A DNA stretch of 64,000 nucleotides, from contig NZ_LMSM01000007.1 in the NCBI RefSeq assembly GCF_001428125.1, forward strand, positions 220,840 through 284,839. The letters run 5' to 3'. This document shows, in pieces, positions 23,637 to 33,545 of this stretch (positions are counted from its first letter, which is position 1; each line of letters starts with the position of its first letter). The translations under genes and the position numbers were made by a program. This DNA is from Nocardioides sp. Soil774 (GTDB taxonomy: Bacteria > Actinomycetota > Actinomycetes > Propionibacteriales > Nocardioidaceae). The notes under the pieces are model-generated. The model saw nothing but the letters and a program-made list of their open reading frames with translations. It did not search any database and was not told the DNA's origin.

Positions 23637-24337
23637 ATCGCGCAGCCGTCCGGGCCGCACTCGTCACCGGTGGCGAGCACCTCGATCTTGGGGTGGGAGT
23701 CCGACCACGCCCTCTCCAGCACCTGGGTGAAGGTCTCGGTCGGCTGCGCCCCGGAGACGCCGTACTTCTGGTCGATGACGAAGAACGGCACGCCCGTGGC
23801 GCCGTAGGCCTGGGCCTGCTCGATGTCGGCGTGCACCTCGGCCTCGAACTCGCGCGAGGCCAGCACCTCCTCCACGCGCGCGGGCTCGAGCCCGGCCGCC
23901 ACCGTGACCTCGCGCAGCACGGCGTGGTCGGCGACGTTGCGCGCCTCGGTGAAGTACGCCGCCAGCAGCGCCTCCTTCACGCGGCCCTGCAGCTCGTTGC
24001 CACCTTGTGCGTGCGCGAGGTGGATCAGGCGGTGGGCGTCGACGGTGTTGAGGTGCAGGGTCTGCGAGAGCCGGTAGACCAGGCCCTCCTCGGCCGCGAC
24101 CGCCTCGACGCGGTCCTGCATCTGCTGGGCACCGGCGGCCGACTGGCCGTACTTGCGCGCGATCATCGCGGCCGCGCTCTCGGTCGGCTGGGTCGGTGCG
24201 CCGGGGTCGAGCTGGTAGGAGCGCCAGTGCACCTCGACCTCGTCGGCGTGCTCGAAGGCGGCCAGGGCGTTCTCGATGCGGCGCTTGCCGATGTAGCACC
24301 AGGGGCAGACGACGTCGGACCAGATCTCGATCTTCAC
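23633..24337 (-). CDS. DsbA-family oxidoreductase (FrnE-like)
   Basis: 234-residue thioredoxin-fold protein without signal peptide, so cytosolic, as expected for the FrnE/2-hydroxychromene-2-carboxylate isomerase-like branch. The redox motif is CPWC (residues 11-14) just after strand 1, an all-helical insertion follows, and the cis-proline loop is GVPFFVIDQKYGVSGAQ. It ends in CGPDGC, an extra cysteine pair. The start is the GTG at 24337, directly before the first strand. Partner proteins are unknown. Confidence 0.88.
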   Translation of the reverse strand: MKIEIWSDVVCPWCYIGKRRIENALAAFEHADEVEVHWRSYQLDPGAPTQPTESAAAMIARKYGQSAAGAQQMQDRVEAVAAEEGLVYRLSQTLHLNTVDAHRLIHLAHAQGGNELQGRVKEALLAAYFTEARNVADHAVLREVTVAAGLEPARVEEVLASREFEAEVHADIEQAQAYGATGVPFFVIDQKYGVSGAQPTETFTQVLERAWSDSHPKIEVLATGDECGPDGCAI

Positions 24338-24377
24338 GAACGGTCCAACAGCGCGGCTGACCCGGGTGTTCCCGCGC

Positions 24378-25850
24378 TCAGGACTCCTGGTGCGCGACCG
24401 TACGACGCCGCAGGACGTAGCCGCCGACCAGGCCGATGAGCAGGGCGAACAGCACACCGAGGTTGGCGTAGGCCCAGGCGCCGTCGCGACCGCCGAGGCC
24501 GAGCGGGCCGAGGAGGTAGCCCTGCCAGTTGTTCCACGACGCGTCGTCGGAGAACGTGTTGATCACCAGGCCCCAGCCCACGACCGACGCCACGACCATC
24601 GTGGCGATGGACGTCCAGTCGAAGGCGCCGTAGCGACCGGAGGCGTCGAAGAGCGCCTCCTCGTCGTAGTCGCGCCTGCGCAGCGCGAGGTCGGCGATCA
24701 TGATCCCGGCCCACGCCGCGAGCGGGACGCCGAGCGTGATCAGGAAGCTCTGGAACGGGTTGATGAAGTTGTCGGCGAGGAAGACGACGTAGATCGTGCC
24801 GAGGGTGAGCAGCACCCCGTCGACGCCGGCGGCCTGCGGGCGCTTGAGCCGCACGCCGAGCGAGAGCAGCGTCAGGCCCGAGGAGTAGATGCCGAGCACG
24901 GCGCCGCTGACCAGCGAGAGGATCGCGGCGAGCAGGAACGGCACGAGGAACCAGGTCGGCAGCAGGGTGGCCAGCGTGCCGATGGGGTCACCGGCCACGC
25001 CGTCGAGGATCTCGCTCGACGAGCCGGCGAGTGCGAGGCCGAAGAGCACCAGCACCACCGGGGCGAGCGCGCCCCCGAAGGTGTTCCACGCGACGATCGA
25101 GGGACCGGACGCCGTGCGCTTCTGGTAGCGCGACCAGTCGGCCGCGATGTTGATCCAGCCGAGCCCGAAGCCGGTCATCACCATCACCAGCGCGCCGATG
25201 ACCGCCTGGGTCGAGCCTGCGGGGACGGACTGCACGGCCGACCAGTCGATGTCGTCGAGGGTGAGCACCATGTAGAGCACGGTCACGATGCCGGTGACCC
25301 AGGTCAGCACCGACTGCATCCGCATGATGACGTGGTAGCCGGCGACGCTCGCCGAGACGATCAGTGCCGCCACGACGACGGCGGCGATGACCTTGGTGCC
25401 GGTGCCGCCGCCCCAGCCGAGGCGGGTGAAGATCGTGGAGGTCGCGAGCACGGCCAGGATCGCGAGGAACGTCTCCCAGCCGATCGAGACCAGCCACGAG
25501 ATCACGCCCGGCACCTTCTGGCCCTGCACGCCGAAGGCGGCCCGGCTGAGGATCATCGTCGGCGCCGAGCCGCGCTTGCCGGCGATCGCGATGATCCCGC
25601 ACAGCGCGAACGACACCACGATCCCGACGACGGAGACGAGCACGCCCTGCCAGAAGGAGATCCCGAAGTAGAGGACGAACGAGGCATAGCTCAGGCCGAA
25701 GACCGAGACGTTGGCCGCGAACCACGGCCAGAACAGGTCCCGCGGCTCGGCCGTGCGCTCGGACTCCTCGATGATCTCGATGCCGGTGGTCTCGACGCCG
25801 AGGCGGCGGGTCTTCTCGAGCCCGGAGCCGGTGGTCGCTGTGTCGCTCAT
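24378..25850 (-). CDS. NCS1-family purine/cytosine permease
   Basis: 490-residue transporter with about twelve membrane segments, of the cytosine/purine/uracil/thiamine/allantoin permease family. Family features are RDLFWPWFAANVSVFGLSYA at the start of TM1, the PTMILSRAAFGVQG segment after TM2, and the TM6 region GFGLGWINIAADWSRY. Substrate cannot be read from sequence. The ATG is at 25850. It is 37 bp downstream of efeB, but nothing indicates a role in iron uptake. Confidence 0.88.
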   Translation of the reverse strand: MSDTATTGSGLEKTRRLGVETTGIEIIEESERTAEPRDLFWPWFAANVSVFGLSYASFVLYFGISFWQGVLVSVVGIVVSFALCGIIAIAGKRGSAPTMILSRAAFGVQGQKVPGVISWLVSIGWETFLAILAVLATSTIFTRLGWGGGTGTKVIAAVVVAALIVSASVAGYHVIMRMQSVLTWVTGIVTVLYMVLTLDDIDWSAVQSVPAGSTQAVIGALVMVMTGFGLGWINIAADWSRYQKRTASGPSIVAWNTFGGALAPVVLVLFGLALAGSSSEILDGVAGDPIGTLATLLPTWFLVPFLLAAILSLVSGAVLGIYSSGLTLLSLGVRLKRPQAAGVDGVLLTLGTIYVVFLADNFINPFQSFLITLGVPLAAWAGIMIADLALRRRDYDEEALFDASGRYGAFDWTSIATMVVASVVGWGLVINTFSDDASWNNWQGYLLGPLGLGGRDGAWAYANLGVLFALLIGLVGGYVLRRRTVAHQES

Positions 25851-25887
25851 GGCTGCATCGTCCCTCACCGCGTGTCGCGAGGTCGAG

Positions 25888-27135
25888 TCAGGTGAACAGC
25901 GACTGGCCGACGTGCTCCCCGGGGCCGATGCCCGGTGGGACCGCGAAGAGCGCCGAGCCGGTGACCCGGAGGTACTCCATGAGCGCGTCGTCGCGCGACA
26001 TCGCGAGCTGGACAGGCACGAAGTGCGTGCCGGGGTCACGGAGGTAGGCGACGAAGAACAGGCCCGCGTCGAGGCCACCCAGGGCATTCGACCCGTCGAC
26101 GAAGTTGTAGCCGCGGCGCAGCATCCGGGCCCCACCGTGCCGGCTCGGGTGGACGACGCGCACGTGGGCGTCGGCGGGGATCACCGGCCGCCCGTCGCCG
26201 CCGGTCCTCTCGAGGTCAGGCTCCGTCATCTCCTCGCCGCCCGACAGCGGTGCGCCCGTCGCCTTGGTGCGCCCCACGAAGGCCTGCTGATCGGCGAGTG
26301 GCTGACGGTCCCACACCTCGATCGCCATGGCGATCCGCCGGGCGACGAGGTAGGAGCCGCCGGCCAGCCAGCCTGCCGAGGGGTCGTCACCCGAGCGGAC
26401 CCACACGTGGTCGTCGAGGGCGGTGGTCTCCTCGGCCTTGACGTTGGCTGTCCCGTCCTTGAACCCGAAGAGGTTGCGGGGCGTGGACTGAGCGGTCGAG
26501 GTGGTCGACGTACGCCCGAACCCGAGCTGGGACCAGCGCACGCTGACCGAGCCGAAGCCGATCCGGGCGAGGTTGCGCACGGCGTGGACGGCGACCTGCG
26601 GGTCGTCGGCGCAGGCCTGGACGCACAGGTCGCCGCCGGACCGGGTCGGGTCGAGGTCGTCGCCCGGGAAGTGCGGCAGGTCCCGCAGGGCCGCGGGTCG
26701 ACGGTCGGCCAGGCCGAACCGGTCCCTGCCGTCACCGTCCCGGAAGAGCGAGGGGCCGAAGCCGAACGTGAGGGTGAGCCCTGCGGGTGGCAGGTCCATC
26801 GCCTCGCCGGTGTCGTCGGGAGGCAGGTCGGGCGCCCCGCCGACCGCGCCGGAGCCGACGGCTCGTCCGCCGGTCATCTGCTCCGCGGCGCTCGTCCAGC
26901 GCCGGAGCAGGTCGACCAGCTCGGCGCGGGAGTCGGTGACGACGTCGAAGGCGGCGAAGTGGAGGCGGTCCTGCGCCGGCGTGACGATCCCCGCCTGGTG
27001 GGCCCCGCGGAAGGCGTGGGTCCGGCCGGCGTCGACCGGCCCGGGGCCCAGCGACGCGACGGCGCGGTCGAGGGCGACGCCGCCGGCGACCAGTGCCGCA
27101 CCACCGCCGAACAACGACCTCCGGGAGACCGTCAT
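25888..27135 (-). CDS. efeB: Dyp-type haem peroxidase / deferrochelatase EfeB
   Basis: 415-residue Tat-exported haem protein of the EfeUOB iron system. The signal peptide has the twin-arginine motif SRRSLFGGG. The Dyp signature is GFKDGTAN, with the distal aspartate, and the proximal haem-ligand histidine is in HPSRHGGARMLRRGYNF. EfeB is thought to oxidise ferrous iron or remove iron from haem outside the membrane. Its ATG overlaps the efeO stop by 4 nt, so the two are coupled. No efeU permease gene is present in the window. Confidence 0.93.
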   Translation of the reverse strand: MTVSRRSLFGGGAALVAGGVALDRAVASLGPGPVDAGRTHAFRGAHQAGIVTPAQDRLHFAAFDVVTDSRAELVDLLRRWTSAAEQMTGGRAVGSGAVGGAPDLPPDDTGEAMDLPPAGLTLTFGFGPSLFRDGDGRDRFGLADRRPAALRDLPHFPGDDLDPTRSGGDLCVQACADDPQVAVHAVRNLARIGFGSVSVRWSQLGFGRTSTTSTAQSTPRNLFGFKDGTANVKAEETTALDDHVWVRSGDDPSAGWLAGGSYLVARRIAMAIEVWDRQPLADQQAFVGRTKATGAPLSGGEEMTEPDLERTGGDGRPVIPADAHVRVVHPSRHGGARMLRRGYNFVDGSNALGGLDAGLFFVAYLRDPGTHFVPVQLAMSRDDALMEYLRVTGSALFAVPPGIGPGEHVGQSLFT

Positions 27136-28013
27136 GCGGAGACGACCGCCGAGAGCCGGGCGAGCGGCTCGGACAGGGCGTTCACCGCGTCCGCGAGCTG
27201 CTTGACCTCGTCGGTGTCGAGCTCGTCGTAGCCGACGAACCCCTCACCGCGCCGGTGCCGGTCGAGCAGGCCCTGCACGCCGTCGAACCGCCGGTCGAGC
27301 TCGCGCGCGAGACCAGCGTCCGCGTGCTCGACGATCGGCCGCACGTCCTGGAAGCCGCGCACCGCCCCGTCGATGTTGGCCTGGAAGTCGTGCAGGTCGG
27401 TGCGCGACCAGTACTCCTCCTCCCCCGTCACCTTGCCGGAGGCGACCTCCTCCAGCAGGCCGCGGGAGCCGTCGGCGATGTCGGTCACTGTGAGATCGAG
27501 CCCGTCGATGCGGGAGACGAGCTCACGCGTGTCGCCGACCAGCTCGTCGGCCAGGGTCGCCCGCTCGGCACTCGTGAGCGCGCTGTAGCCCTCTGCACGG
27601 GCAGGCCACAGGTCCTTCTCCAGGCGGTGCCAGCCGGTCCACTCCTCACCCTCGGCGATGTCCGCCTCGCGCGCATCGAGCTGCGGGTCGAGGTCGCCGA
27701 AGGACTCGGCGATCGTCTCGATGCGCTCCCAGTGCGTGCGGACCTCGGGATAGAGCCGTCGTGCGCGATCGTCCTGGCCGGCGGTCGCAGCAGCTGCGAA
27801 CCGGACGGTGCCCGCGAGCAACGCGTCGGCCTCGTCGGAGACGAACTCGGCGTACGCGCGTTCCGCGGAGGCGACCAGTGTCGGGTCGGCGGCTGGGTAG
27901 GAGGGGTCCTGCGCACGAGTGCCGGACCCGGAGTCGTCGGCGCAGCCGGTCAGCAGGAGCGGGGTGGTGGCGAGCGAGGTGGTGAGGGCGAGGAGGCGTG
28001 GCCGAGGCGTCAT
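27132..28013 (-). CDS. efeO: EfeO-type iron-binding lipoprotein (M75/imelysin-like)
   Basis: 293-residue lipoprotein with lipobox LLLTGC (cysteine near residue 24). The mature part is an all-helical imelysin/peptidase M75 domain with the GWHRLEKDLWP segment, which carries the family HxxE metal motif. EfeO is the extracytoplasmic iron binder of the Efe system. Translation starts at the ATG at 28013; the predicted -10 box is only 6 nt upstream, so the message is probably leaderless. The iron box at 28026-28048 should repress it when iron is plentiful. Confidence 0.92.
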   Translation of the reverse strand: MTPRPRLLALTTSLATTPLLLTGCADDSGSGTRAQDPSYPAADPTLVASAERAYAEFVSDEADALLAGTVRFAAAATAGQDDRARRLYPEVRTHWERIETIAESFGDLDPQLDAREADIAEGEEWTGWHRLEKDLWPARAEGYSALTSAERATLADELVGDTRELVSRIDGLDLTVTDIADGSRGLLEEVASGKVTGEEEYWSRTDLHDFQANIDGAVRGFQDVRPIVEHADAGLARELDRRFDGVQGLLDRHRRGEGFVGYDELDTDEVKQLADAVNALSEPLARLSAVVSA

Positions 28014-28019
28014 GCACCC

Positions 28020-28048
28020 ATTATCACTTAGGTAAGCCTTACCTAAGT
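28020..28048 (-). promoter_or_regulatory. IdeR/DtxR iron box and promoter of efeOB
   Basis: 28026-28048 is a perfect palindrome with 11-bp arms (ACTTAGGTAAG) around one base. It matches the DtxR/IdeR consensus TTAGGTTAGSCTAACCTAA closely. On the minus strand it runs into GATAAT (28020-28025), a good -10 element, which ends 6 nt before the efeO ATG. The repressor site covers the -35/-10 spacer, as expected for iron-dependent repression. Confidence 0.9.
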
Positions 28049-28078
28049 CACCGGGTGGGTTGTGAGCCTCCGGACGCG

Positions 28079-28127
28079 CGTACGGCGCGCCGGCGCGACC
28101 ACGTGTGGTCGTCCGACGCGCCGTACG
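28079..28127 (-). terminator. Nested hairpin terminator of ilvC
   Basis: Outer stem of 11 bp (CGTACGGCGCG at 28079-28089 with 28117-28127) encloses an inner stem of 7 bp (CGACCAC at 28096-28102 with 28105-28111). It lies 13 bp past the ilvC stop and before the efeO promoter, separating the two transcripts. No U tract. Confidence 0.65.
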
Positions 28128-28139
28128 GCGTGCGCTGGG

Positions 28140-29204
<1,065 letters not shown>

Positions 29205-29750
29205 TCAGTGGGCGATGGCGGACACGGGGGCGGGGACGATGGTGGGGCGCTGCGGACGCTCGCTGATCGAACGCGAGCCGCGACCGATCGCGACCATGCC
29301 CGACTGCACGAGCTCGCGCACGCCGAAGGGCTCGAGCACCCGCAGCAGGTCGGCGAGCTTGTCGGCGTTGCCGACGGCCTGCACCGTGATCGCGTCGGGC
29401 GCGACGTCGACGACCTTGGCGCGGAACAGCTGCACGGCGTCGAGCACCGAGCCGCGCGAGGCGGCGTCGGCGCGGACCTTGACCAGCAGCAGCTCGCGGT
29501 TGACCGAGCCCGGCCCGTCGAGCTCGACGATCTTGATGACCTCGACGAGCTTGTTGAGCTGCTTGGTGACCTGCTCGAGCGGCGACTCCTCCACGTTGAC
29601 CACGATCGTCATCCGCGAGATCTCGGGGTGCTCGGTCGGGCCCACGGCGAGGCTGTCGATGTTGAAGCCGCGGCGCGAGAACAGGCCAGCGATCCGGGCC
29701 AGGACGCCCGGCTTGTTCTCCACCAGGACGCTCAGGGTGTGCTTGCTCAT
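29205..29750 (-). CDS. ilvN: Acetolactate synthase small subunit
   Basis: Regulatory subunit of acetohydroxyacid synthase, 181 residues. The N-terminal ACT domain starts SKHTLSVLVENKPGVLARI and includes the valine-site region FSRRGFNIDSLAVGPTEHP. The C-terminal half is the ALS_ss_C domain. It starts 2 nt after the ilvB stop, so the pair is cotranslated, and ilvC follows 36 bp downstream. Confidence 0.97.
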   Translation of the reverse strand: MSKHTLSVLVENKPGVLARIAGLFSRRGFNIDSLAVGPTEHPEISRMTIVVNVEESPLEQVTKQLNKLVEVIKIVELDGPGSVNRELLLVKVRADAASRGSVLDAVQLFRAKVVDVAPDAITVQAVGNADKLADLLRVLEPFGVRELVQSGMVAIGRGSRSISERPQRPTIVPAPVSAIAH

Positions 29751-29752
29751 GG

Positions 29753-31498
29753 TCAGAGGTCATCCTCGTCGAACTGGGGCGCGAGGTCGCGCGCGTACTG
29801 GATCTCGTCGTTGCTGGAGCCGGCGGCGACCATCGGCCACACCATCGCGTCGCGGTGCACCCGGAAGTCGACCACGACGGGCTGGTCGTCGATGCCCATG
29901 GCCTTCTCGATGGTCGCGTCGACGTCGTCGGGCGACTCGCAGGCCAGGCCCACGCAGCCGTAGGCGTCGGCGAGCTTGACGAAGTCGGGGATCCGCTTGG
30001 AGTGCAGGTCGGTGTTGGAGTAGCGCTCGTTGTAGAACAGCGTCTGCCACTGGCGCACCATGCCGAGCGACTCGTTGTTGATGATCGCGACCTTGATCGG
30101 GATGTCGTTGATCGCGCAGGTGGCCAGCTCCTGGTTGGTCATCTGGAAGCAGCCGTCGCCGTCGATGGCCCAGACGGTGCTGTCGGGCATGCCGACCTTG
30201 GCGCCCATCGCGGCCGGGACCGAGAAGCCCATGGTCCCCAGGCCGCCGGAGTTGAGCCAGGTGTTGGGCCGCTCGTAGTCGATGAAGTGCGCCGCCCACA
30301 TCTGGTGCTGCCCGACGCCGGAGGTGAAGATCGTGTCCGGTCCGGCGATCGCGCCGAGCCGCTCGATGACGTACTGCGGGGCCAGCGAGCCGTCGGTCGG
30401 GGTGTCGTAGCCGAGCGGGTAGCTCTGCTTGAGCCCGGCGAGGAAGGCGACCCACGCCTCGTAGTCGCCGTCGGCGCCCTCAGCCTGCAGGAGCGCCACG
30501 AGCTGGGCGATGACCTCCTTGCAGTCGCCGACGATCGGCACGTCGGCGTGGCGGTTCTTGCCGATCTCGGCCGGGTCGATGTCGGCGTGGACGACCAGGG
30601 CGTTCGGGGCGAAGGAGTCGAGGTTGCCGGTGACGCGGTCGTCGAAGCGCGCGCCCAGGCTGATGATCAGGTCGCTCTTCTGCAGGCCCGCGACCGCCGC
30701 GACCGTGCCGTGCATGCCGGGCATGCCGAGGTGCTGGGGGTTGCTGTCGGGGAAGGCGCCGCGCGCCATCAAGGTGGTGACGACCGGGATCCCGGTCAGT
30801 GCCGCCAGCTGGGCCAGCTCGTGCGAGGCGCGGGACCGGATCACGCCGCCACCGACGTAGAGCACCGGGCGGCGGGCCTCCTTGATGAGCCGCACCGCCT
30901 CCTTGATCTGCTTGGCGTGCGGGGTGGTGACGGGCCGGTAGCCCGGCAGCTGCAGCTCGCTCGGCCACGCGAACGTCGTCTGGGCCTGGAGCGCGGACTT
31001 GGCCACGTCGACCAGCACCGGACCGGGCCGGCCGGTGGAGGCGATGTGGAAGGCCTCGGCGATCGTGCGCGGGATGTCGGCCGGGTCGGTGACCAAGAAG
31101 TTGTGCTTGGTGATCGGCATCGTGATGCCGCGGATGTCGGCCTCCTGGAAGGCGTCGGTGCCGATCATCGCGGCGCCGACCTGGCCGGTGACGGCCACCA
31201 TCGGCACCGAGTCCATGTGGGCGTCGGCCAGCGGGGTCACCAGGTTGGTCGCGCCCGGTCCCGAGGTCGCCATGCAGACGCCCACCCGGCCGGTCGCGGA
31301 CGCGTAGCCCTGGGCGGCGTGGCCGGCGCCCTGCTCGTGGCGCACCAGGATGTGCCGGATCCGCTGGGAGTCCATGAGCGGGTCGTAGGCCGGGAGGATC
31401 GCGCCACCGGGGATCCCGAAGATGTCGGTGACGCCGGCCGCCTCGAGGGACGTCACGAGGCTCTGCGCTCCGGTGACCTGTCCGCCCTGCTCGCTCAT
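29753..31498 (-). CDS. ilvB: Acetolactate synthase large subunit
   Basis: Thiamine-diphosphate enzyme that condenses pyruvate with pyruvate or 2-oxobutyrate. 581 residues from the ATG at 31498. The catalytic glutamate is in [13 protein letters not shown], the FAD-binding region includes [11 protein letters not shown], and the ThDP/Mg motif is [15 protein letters not shown]. First structural gene of ilvBNC. It is preceded by an attenuator (31548-31580) and a 13-codon leader peptide (31609-31650). The frame is open upstream of 31498, but through the attenuator, so translation from there is unlikely. Confidence 0.97.
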   Translation of the reverse strand: MSEQGGQVTGAQSLVTSLEAAGVTDIFGIPGGAILPAYDPLMDSQRIRHILVRHEQGAGHAAQGYASATGRVGVCMATSGPGATNLVTPLADAHMDSVPMVAVTGQVGAAMIGTDAFQEADIRGITMPITKHNFLVTDPADIPRTIAEAFHIASTGRPGPVLVDVAKSALQAQTTFAWPSELQLPGYRPVTTPHAKQIKEAVRLIKEARRPVLYVGGGVIRSRASHELAQLAALTGIPVVTTLMARGAFPDSNPQHLGMPGMHGTVAAVAGLQKSDLIISLGARFDDRVTGNLDSFAPNALVVHADIDPAEIGKNRHADVPIVGDCKEVIAQLVALLQAEGADGDYEAWVAFLAGLKQSYPLGYDTPTDGSLAPQYVIERLGAIAGPDTIFTSGVGQHQMWAAHFIDYERPNTWLNSGGLGTMGFSVPAAMGAKVGMPDSTVWAIDGDGCFQMTNQELATCAINDIPIKVAIINNESLGMVRQWQTLFYNERYSNTDLHSKRIPDFVKLADAYGCVGLACESPDDVDATIEKAMGIDDQPVVVDFRVHRDAMVWPMVAAGSSNDEIQYARDLAPQFDEDDL

Positions 31499-31547
31499 GG
31501 GTCTTCTTCCTTGGCTCGGTGGATCGGGTGTGCGGTGCTCGCCCAAC

Positions 31548-31580
31548 AAAAAACCCCTCGGCCCGGTGGGCGACGAGGGG
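31548..31580 (-). terminator. Attenuator (intrinsic terminator) of ilvBNC
   Basis: On the minus strand, CCCCTCG (31574-31580) pairs with CGAGGGG (31554-31560); the loop holds a further GCCC/GGGC stem. It is followed by six T residues (31548-31553), an unusually good U tract for this genome. It ends about 50 nt before the ilvB ATG and 28 nt after the leader peptide stop, so it is placed to regulate ilvB rather than to end an upstream gene. Confidence 0.85.
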
Positions 31581-31608
31581 TGACGCGTGTGCCTGCGGCC
31601 GGGGGGCC

Positions 31609-31650
31609 TCAGCTCACGCGTCGCGTGCGTACAAGAATCTCGGTGCGCAT
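31609..31650 (-). CDS. ilvB leader peptide
   Basis: 13-residue peptide [13 protein letters not shown] from the ATG at 31650. Isoleucine, leucine and valine follow each other, coded by ATT CTT GTA, all rare A/T-ending codons here; a further valine is near the end. An 8-bp stem can form between the end of the peptide gene (31615-31622) and 31582-31589, just before the terminator arm. No ribosome-binding site is seen, so the leader message may start at the ATG. A TTGACG at 31681-31686 is a possible -35, but the -10 is weak. Confidence 0.75.
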   Translation of the reverse strand: MRTEILVRTRRVS

Positions 31651-31748
31651 GCGACAACCGTCGTCGCCGGGGGCGTCCGGCGTCAACCCAGTGTGCCAGT
31701 CGTCCCAACATGTGGAACGCCGGTCCCACCATGTGGCACGGAGAGTCG

Positions 31749-32435
31749 TCAGCGACCGAGGGGCGTGCAGATGCACGACCGGTTGCCGTCGGCGTCCTCG
31801 ACCACCCAGTACGACGGCTCGGCGGCGTCGCTGACGAGGCGTCCGCCCGCGTCGAGCACCGCCTGCAGGCGTCGCTCCCCCTCGTCGTGGGGCACCCAGA
31901 CGTCGAGGTGCCAGCGCTGCTCGGGCTCCTGGGCCGGAAGCTCCGGGCCGGTCTCGTCCTCGCTCGTCGGCGGCTCCTGGAACCACAGCGTCGACACCTG
32001 CCCGCTGGGGTCCACGGGCTCGCCGTCCTGGAGCTCGCCGCCGATGAGGGCGGCGTAGAACGGGGCCAGCCTGGCTCCGTCGGCGGTGTCGAGGCCGGGC
32101 TCGACCTGGGTCAGCCCGGAGACGTCCGCCGTGGCCCCCATCTCCGCGGCGAAGCCGCTGATCCGCCGCGCGAGGTCGATGTCTCGGGTGGTGATGCCGC
32201 CGACGTCGTGGCTGACGAGGGTGACGATCACCTCGGGGTAGGTCAGCGAGACGTCGGGGTGGTGCCCGGCCTCCTCGGCGGCCGCGCCGATCCGGTCGAC
32301 CAGCGCGAGACCCGTGGCGAAGTCGCCGGTGCGGAACCGCGCCTTGAGCCGGTTGAGCACCTTGCGCCAGTCGTCGAGGCCCGCCTCGAGGATCTGGTCG
32401 TGGGAGAGCCTGGCCTTCGGGTCCGATCCGCTCAT
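31749..32435 (-). CDS. Pterin-4a-carbinolamine dehydratase fused to VOC domain
   Basis: 228-residue two-domain protein. Residues 8-100 are a 4a-hydroxytetrahydrobiopterin dehydratase (PCD/DCoH) domain with the active-site pattern [16 protein letters not shown] (His58, His59, Pro60) and [15 protein letters not shown] (His76). Residues about 115-228 are a glyoxalase-like VOC domain ([30 protein letters not shown]). PCD recycles the pterin cofactor of aromatic amino-acid hydroxylases, but none is seen in the window, so the substrate of the fusion is open. Start at the ATG at 32435. Confidence 0.85.
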   Translation of the reverse strand: MSGSDPKARLSHDQILEAGLDDWRKVLNRLKARFRTGDFATGLALVDRIGAAAEEAGHHPDVSLTYPEVIVTLVSHDVGGITTRDIDLARRISGFAAEMGATADVSGLTQVEPGLDTADGARLAPFYAALIGGELQDGEPVDPSGQVSTLWFQEPPTSEDETGPELPAQEPEQRWHLDVWVPHDEGERRLQAVLDAGGRLVSDAAEPSYWVVEDADGNRSCICTPLGR

Positions 32436-32503
32436 GACGCGACCCTGCCACGCGGCACCGACAGCGGCCACCCCTGCGACCCCGGGACCTCCGACCCCGG
32501 GCC

Positions 32504-33520
32504 TCAGCGCAGGGTCTGGGTGATCTCCTGGCGCTCACCGTCGACCACGACGTGGGCCAGCGCTCCGTTGACCAGCGGCAGGTGCGGCGGCACGTGCCCG
32601 ATCTCGAGGTCCCACACGATCGGCAGGTCCAGCCGCCCGAGGGCGTCGAGCACGGCCTCGCGCTGCGTCATCTCGTGGTGGTCGGGGGCGTTGGTGCGCC
32701 CGACCAGGACGGCGGCCGCACGGTCGAACCAGCCGGCCAGCCGCATCCCGTGCAGGTGCCGGCAGATGTCGACGGCGTCGCTCTCGCAGGCCTCGAGGTA
32801 GACGATCGTGGGCTCGTCCAGCGCCTCGGCCCAGCCCCGCACGTCGCCGTACGGTGTGCCGGCGAGGTGGCCGACGGTCTCGGTGCACCCGCCGACCAGC
32901 CGCCCGGAGACGTCGAGGCTGCCGCCGCCCTCGACCTCCCACGTCCCGCTCGACACCGGCCGCCACTGCGTAGCGCGGACGTCCTCCTCGAAGCGCACCC
33001 AGGTCGCGACGAGGCCGGAGCCGCGCTGGACGAAGGGCCCCTCGCCGCCGGCCAGGTCGAGCCAGTGCAGCAGGCCGTCGGGGACGGCGTACGGCGTGTC
33101 CGCGAGGTTGTCGCCGTGCAGGGTCGCCCACCCGAGCCTCGTCGTGATCGGCAGCAGCACGGTGGACATGTCGGAGTAGCCGACCAGCCAGGTCGGCTCG
33201 GCGTCGGCGAGGGCGTCCCAGTCGAGGAGGTCGACCAGGTCGATCGCGGTCTCACCACCCCACGGCGGCACCACGCACGCGATGTCGGGGTCGGCCAGCA
33301 TCCGGGTGAGCTCGGCGGCCCGCTGCTCGGCGGGGGCGGAGGTGATGGCGGAGCCGTCCATGCAGGCGCCGACCTCGACGTCGTAGCCGCGCTCGCGGAG
33401 CCAGGCGACGCAGAGCTCGATGCGGGCAGCGCCCGGCCCCTCCACTCCGGCCGACGGCGACGTGACACCGATGCGGTCACCGGGGCGGAGCGGGCGTGGG
33501 AAGCGCAGCGGACCGGTCAT
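32504..33520 (-). CDS. S66-family LD-carboxypeptidase (MccF-like)
   Basis: 338-residue serine peptidase of family S66, whose members trim the L-Lys/DAP-D-Ala bond of murein tetrapeptides or inactivate microcin-like nucleotides. Sequence landmarks are the opening LRPGDRIGVTSPSAG, the nucleophile serine in VGYSDMSTVLL, the glutamate in YLEACESDAVD and the histidine in LEIGHVPPHLPLVNGA. The loop between the domains is of the MccF/LdcA-like length. There is no signal peptide, so it is cytosolic. Divergent from the DUF6973-like gene. Confidence 0.88.
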   Translation of the reverse strand: MTGPLRFPRPLRPGDRIGVTSPSAGVEGPGAARIELCVAWLRERGYDVEVGACMDGSAITSAPAEQRAAELTRMLADPDIACVVPPWGGETAIDLVDLLDWDALADAEPTWLVGYSDMSTVLLPITTRLGWATLHGDNLADTPYAVPDGLLHWLDLAGGEGPFVQRGSGLVATWVRFEEDVRATQWRPVSSGTWEVEGGGSLDVSGRLVGGCTETVGHLAGTPYGDVRGWAEALDEPTIVYLEACESDAVDICRHLHGMRLAGWFDRAAAVLVGRTNAPDHHEMTQREAVLDALGRLDLPIVWDLEIGHVPPHLPLVNGALAHVVVDGERQEITQTLR

Positions 33521-33545
33521 GTCAGGAGTCTGTCACTGTGTGTCC

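Noticed and set aside
31499-31732. Extended ilvB start 78 codons upstream.
   Set aside because: It would be translated through the attenuator hairpin and U tract; IlvB homology starts near the ATG at 31498.
29855-31834. Long plus-strand open frame opposite ilvB.
   Set aside because: Antisense shadow; ilvB is unmistakable on the minus strand, with catalytic motifs.
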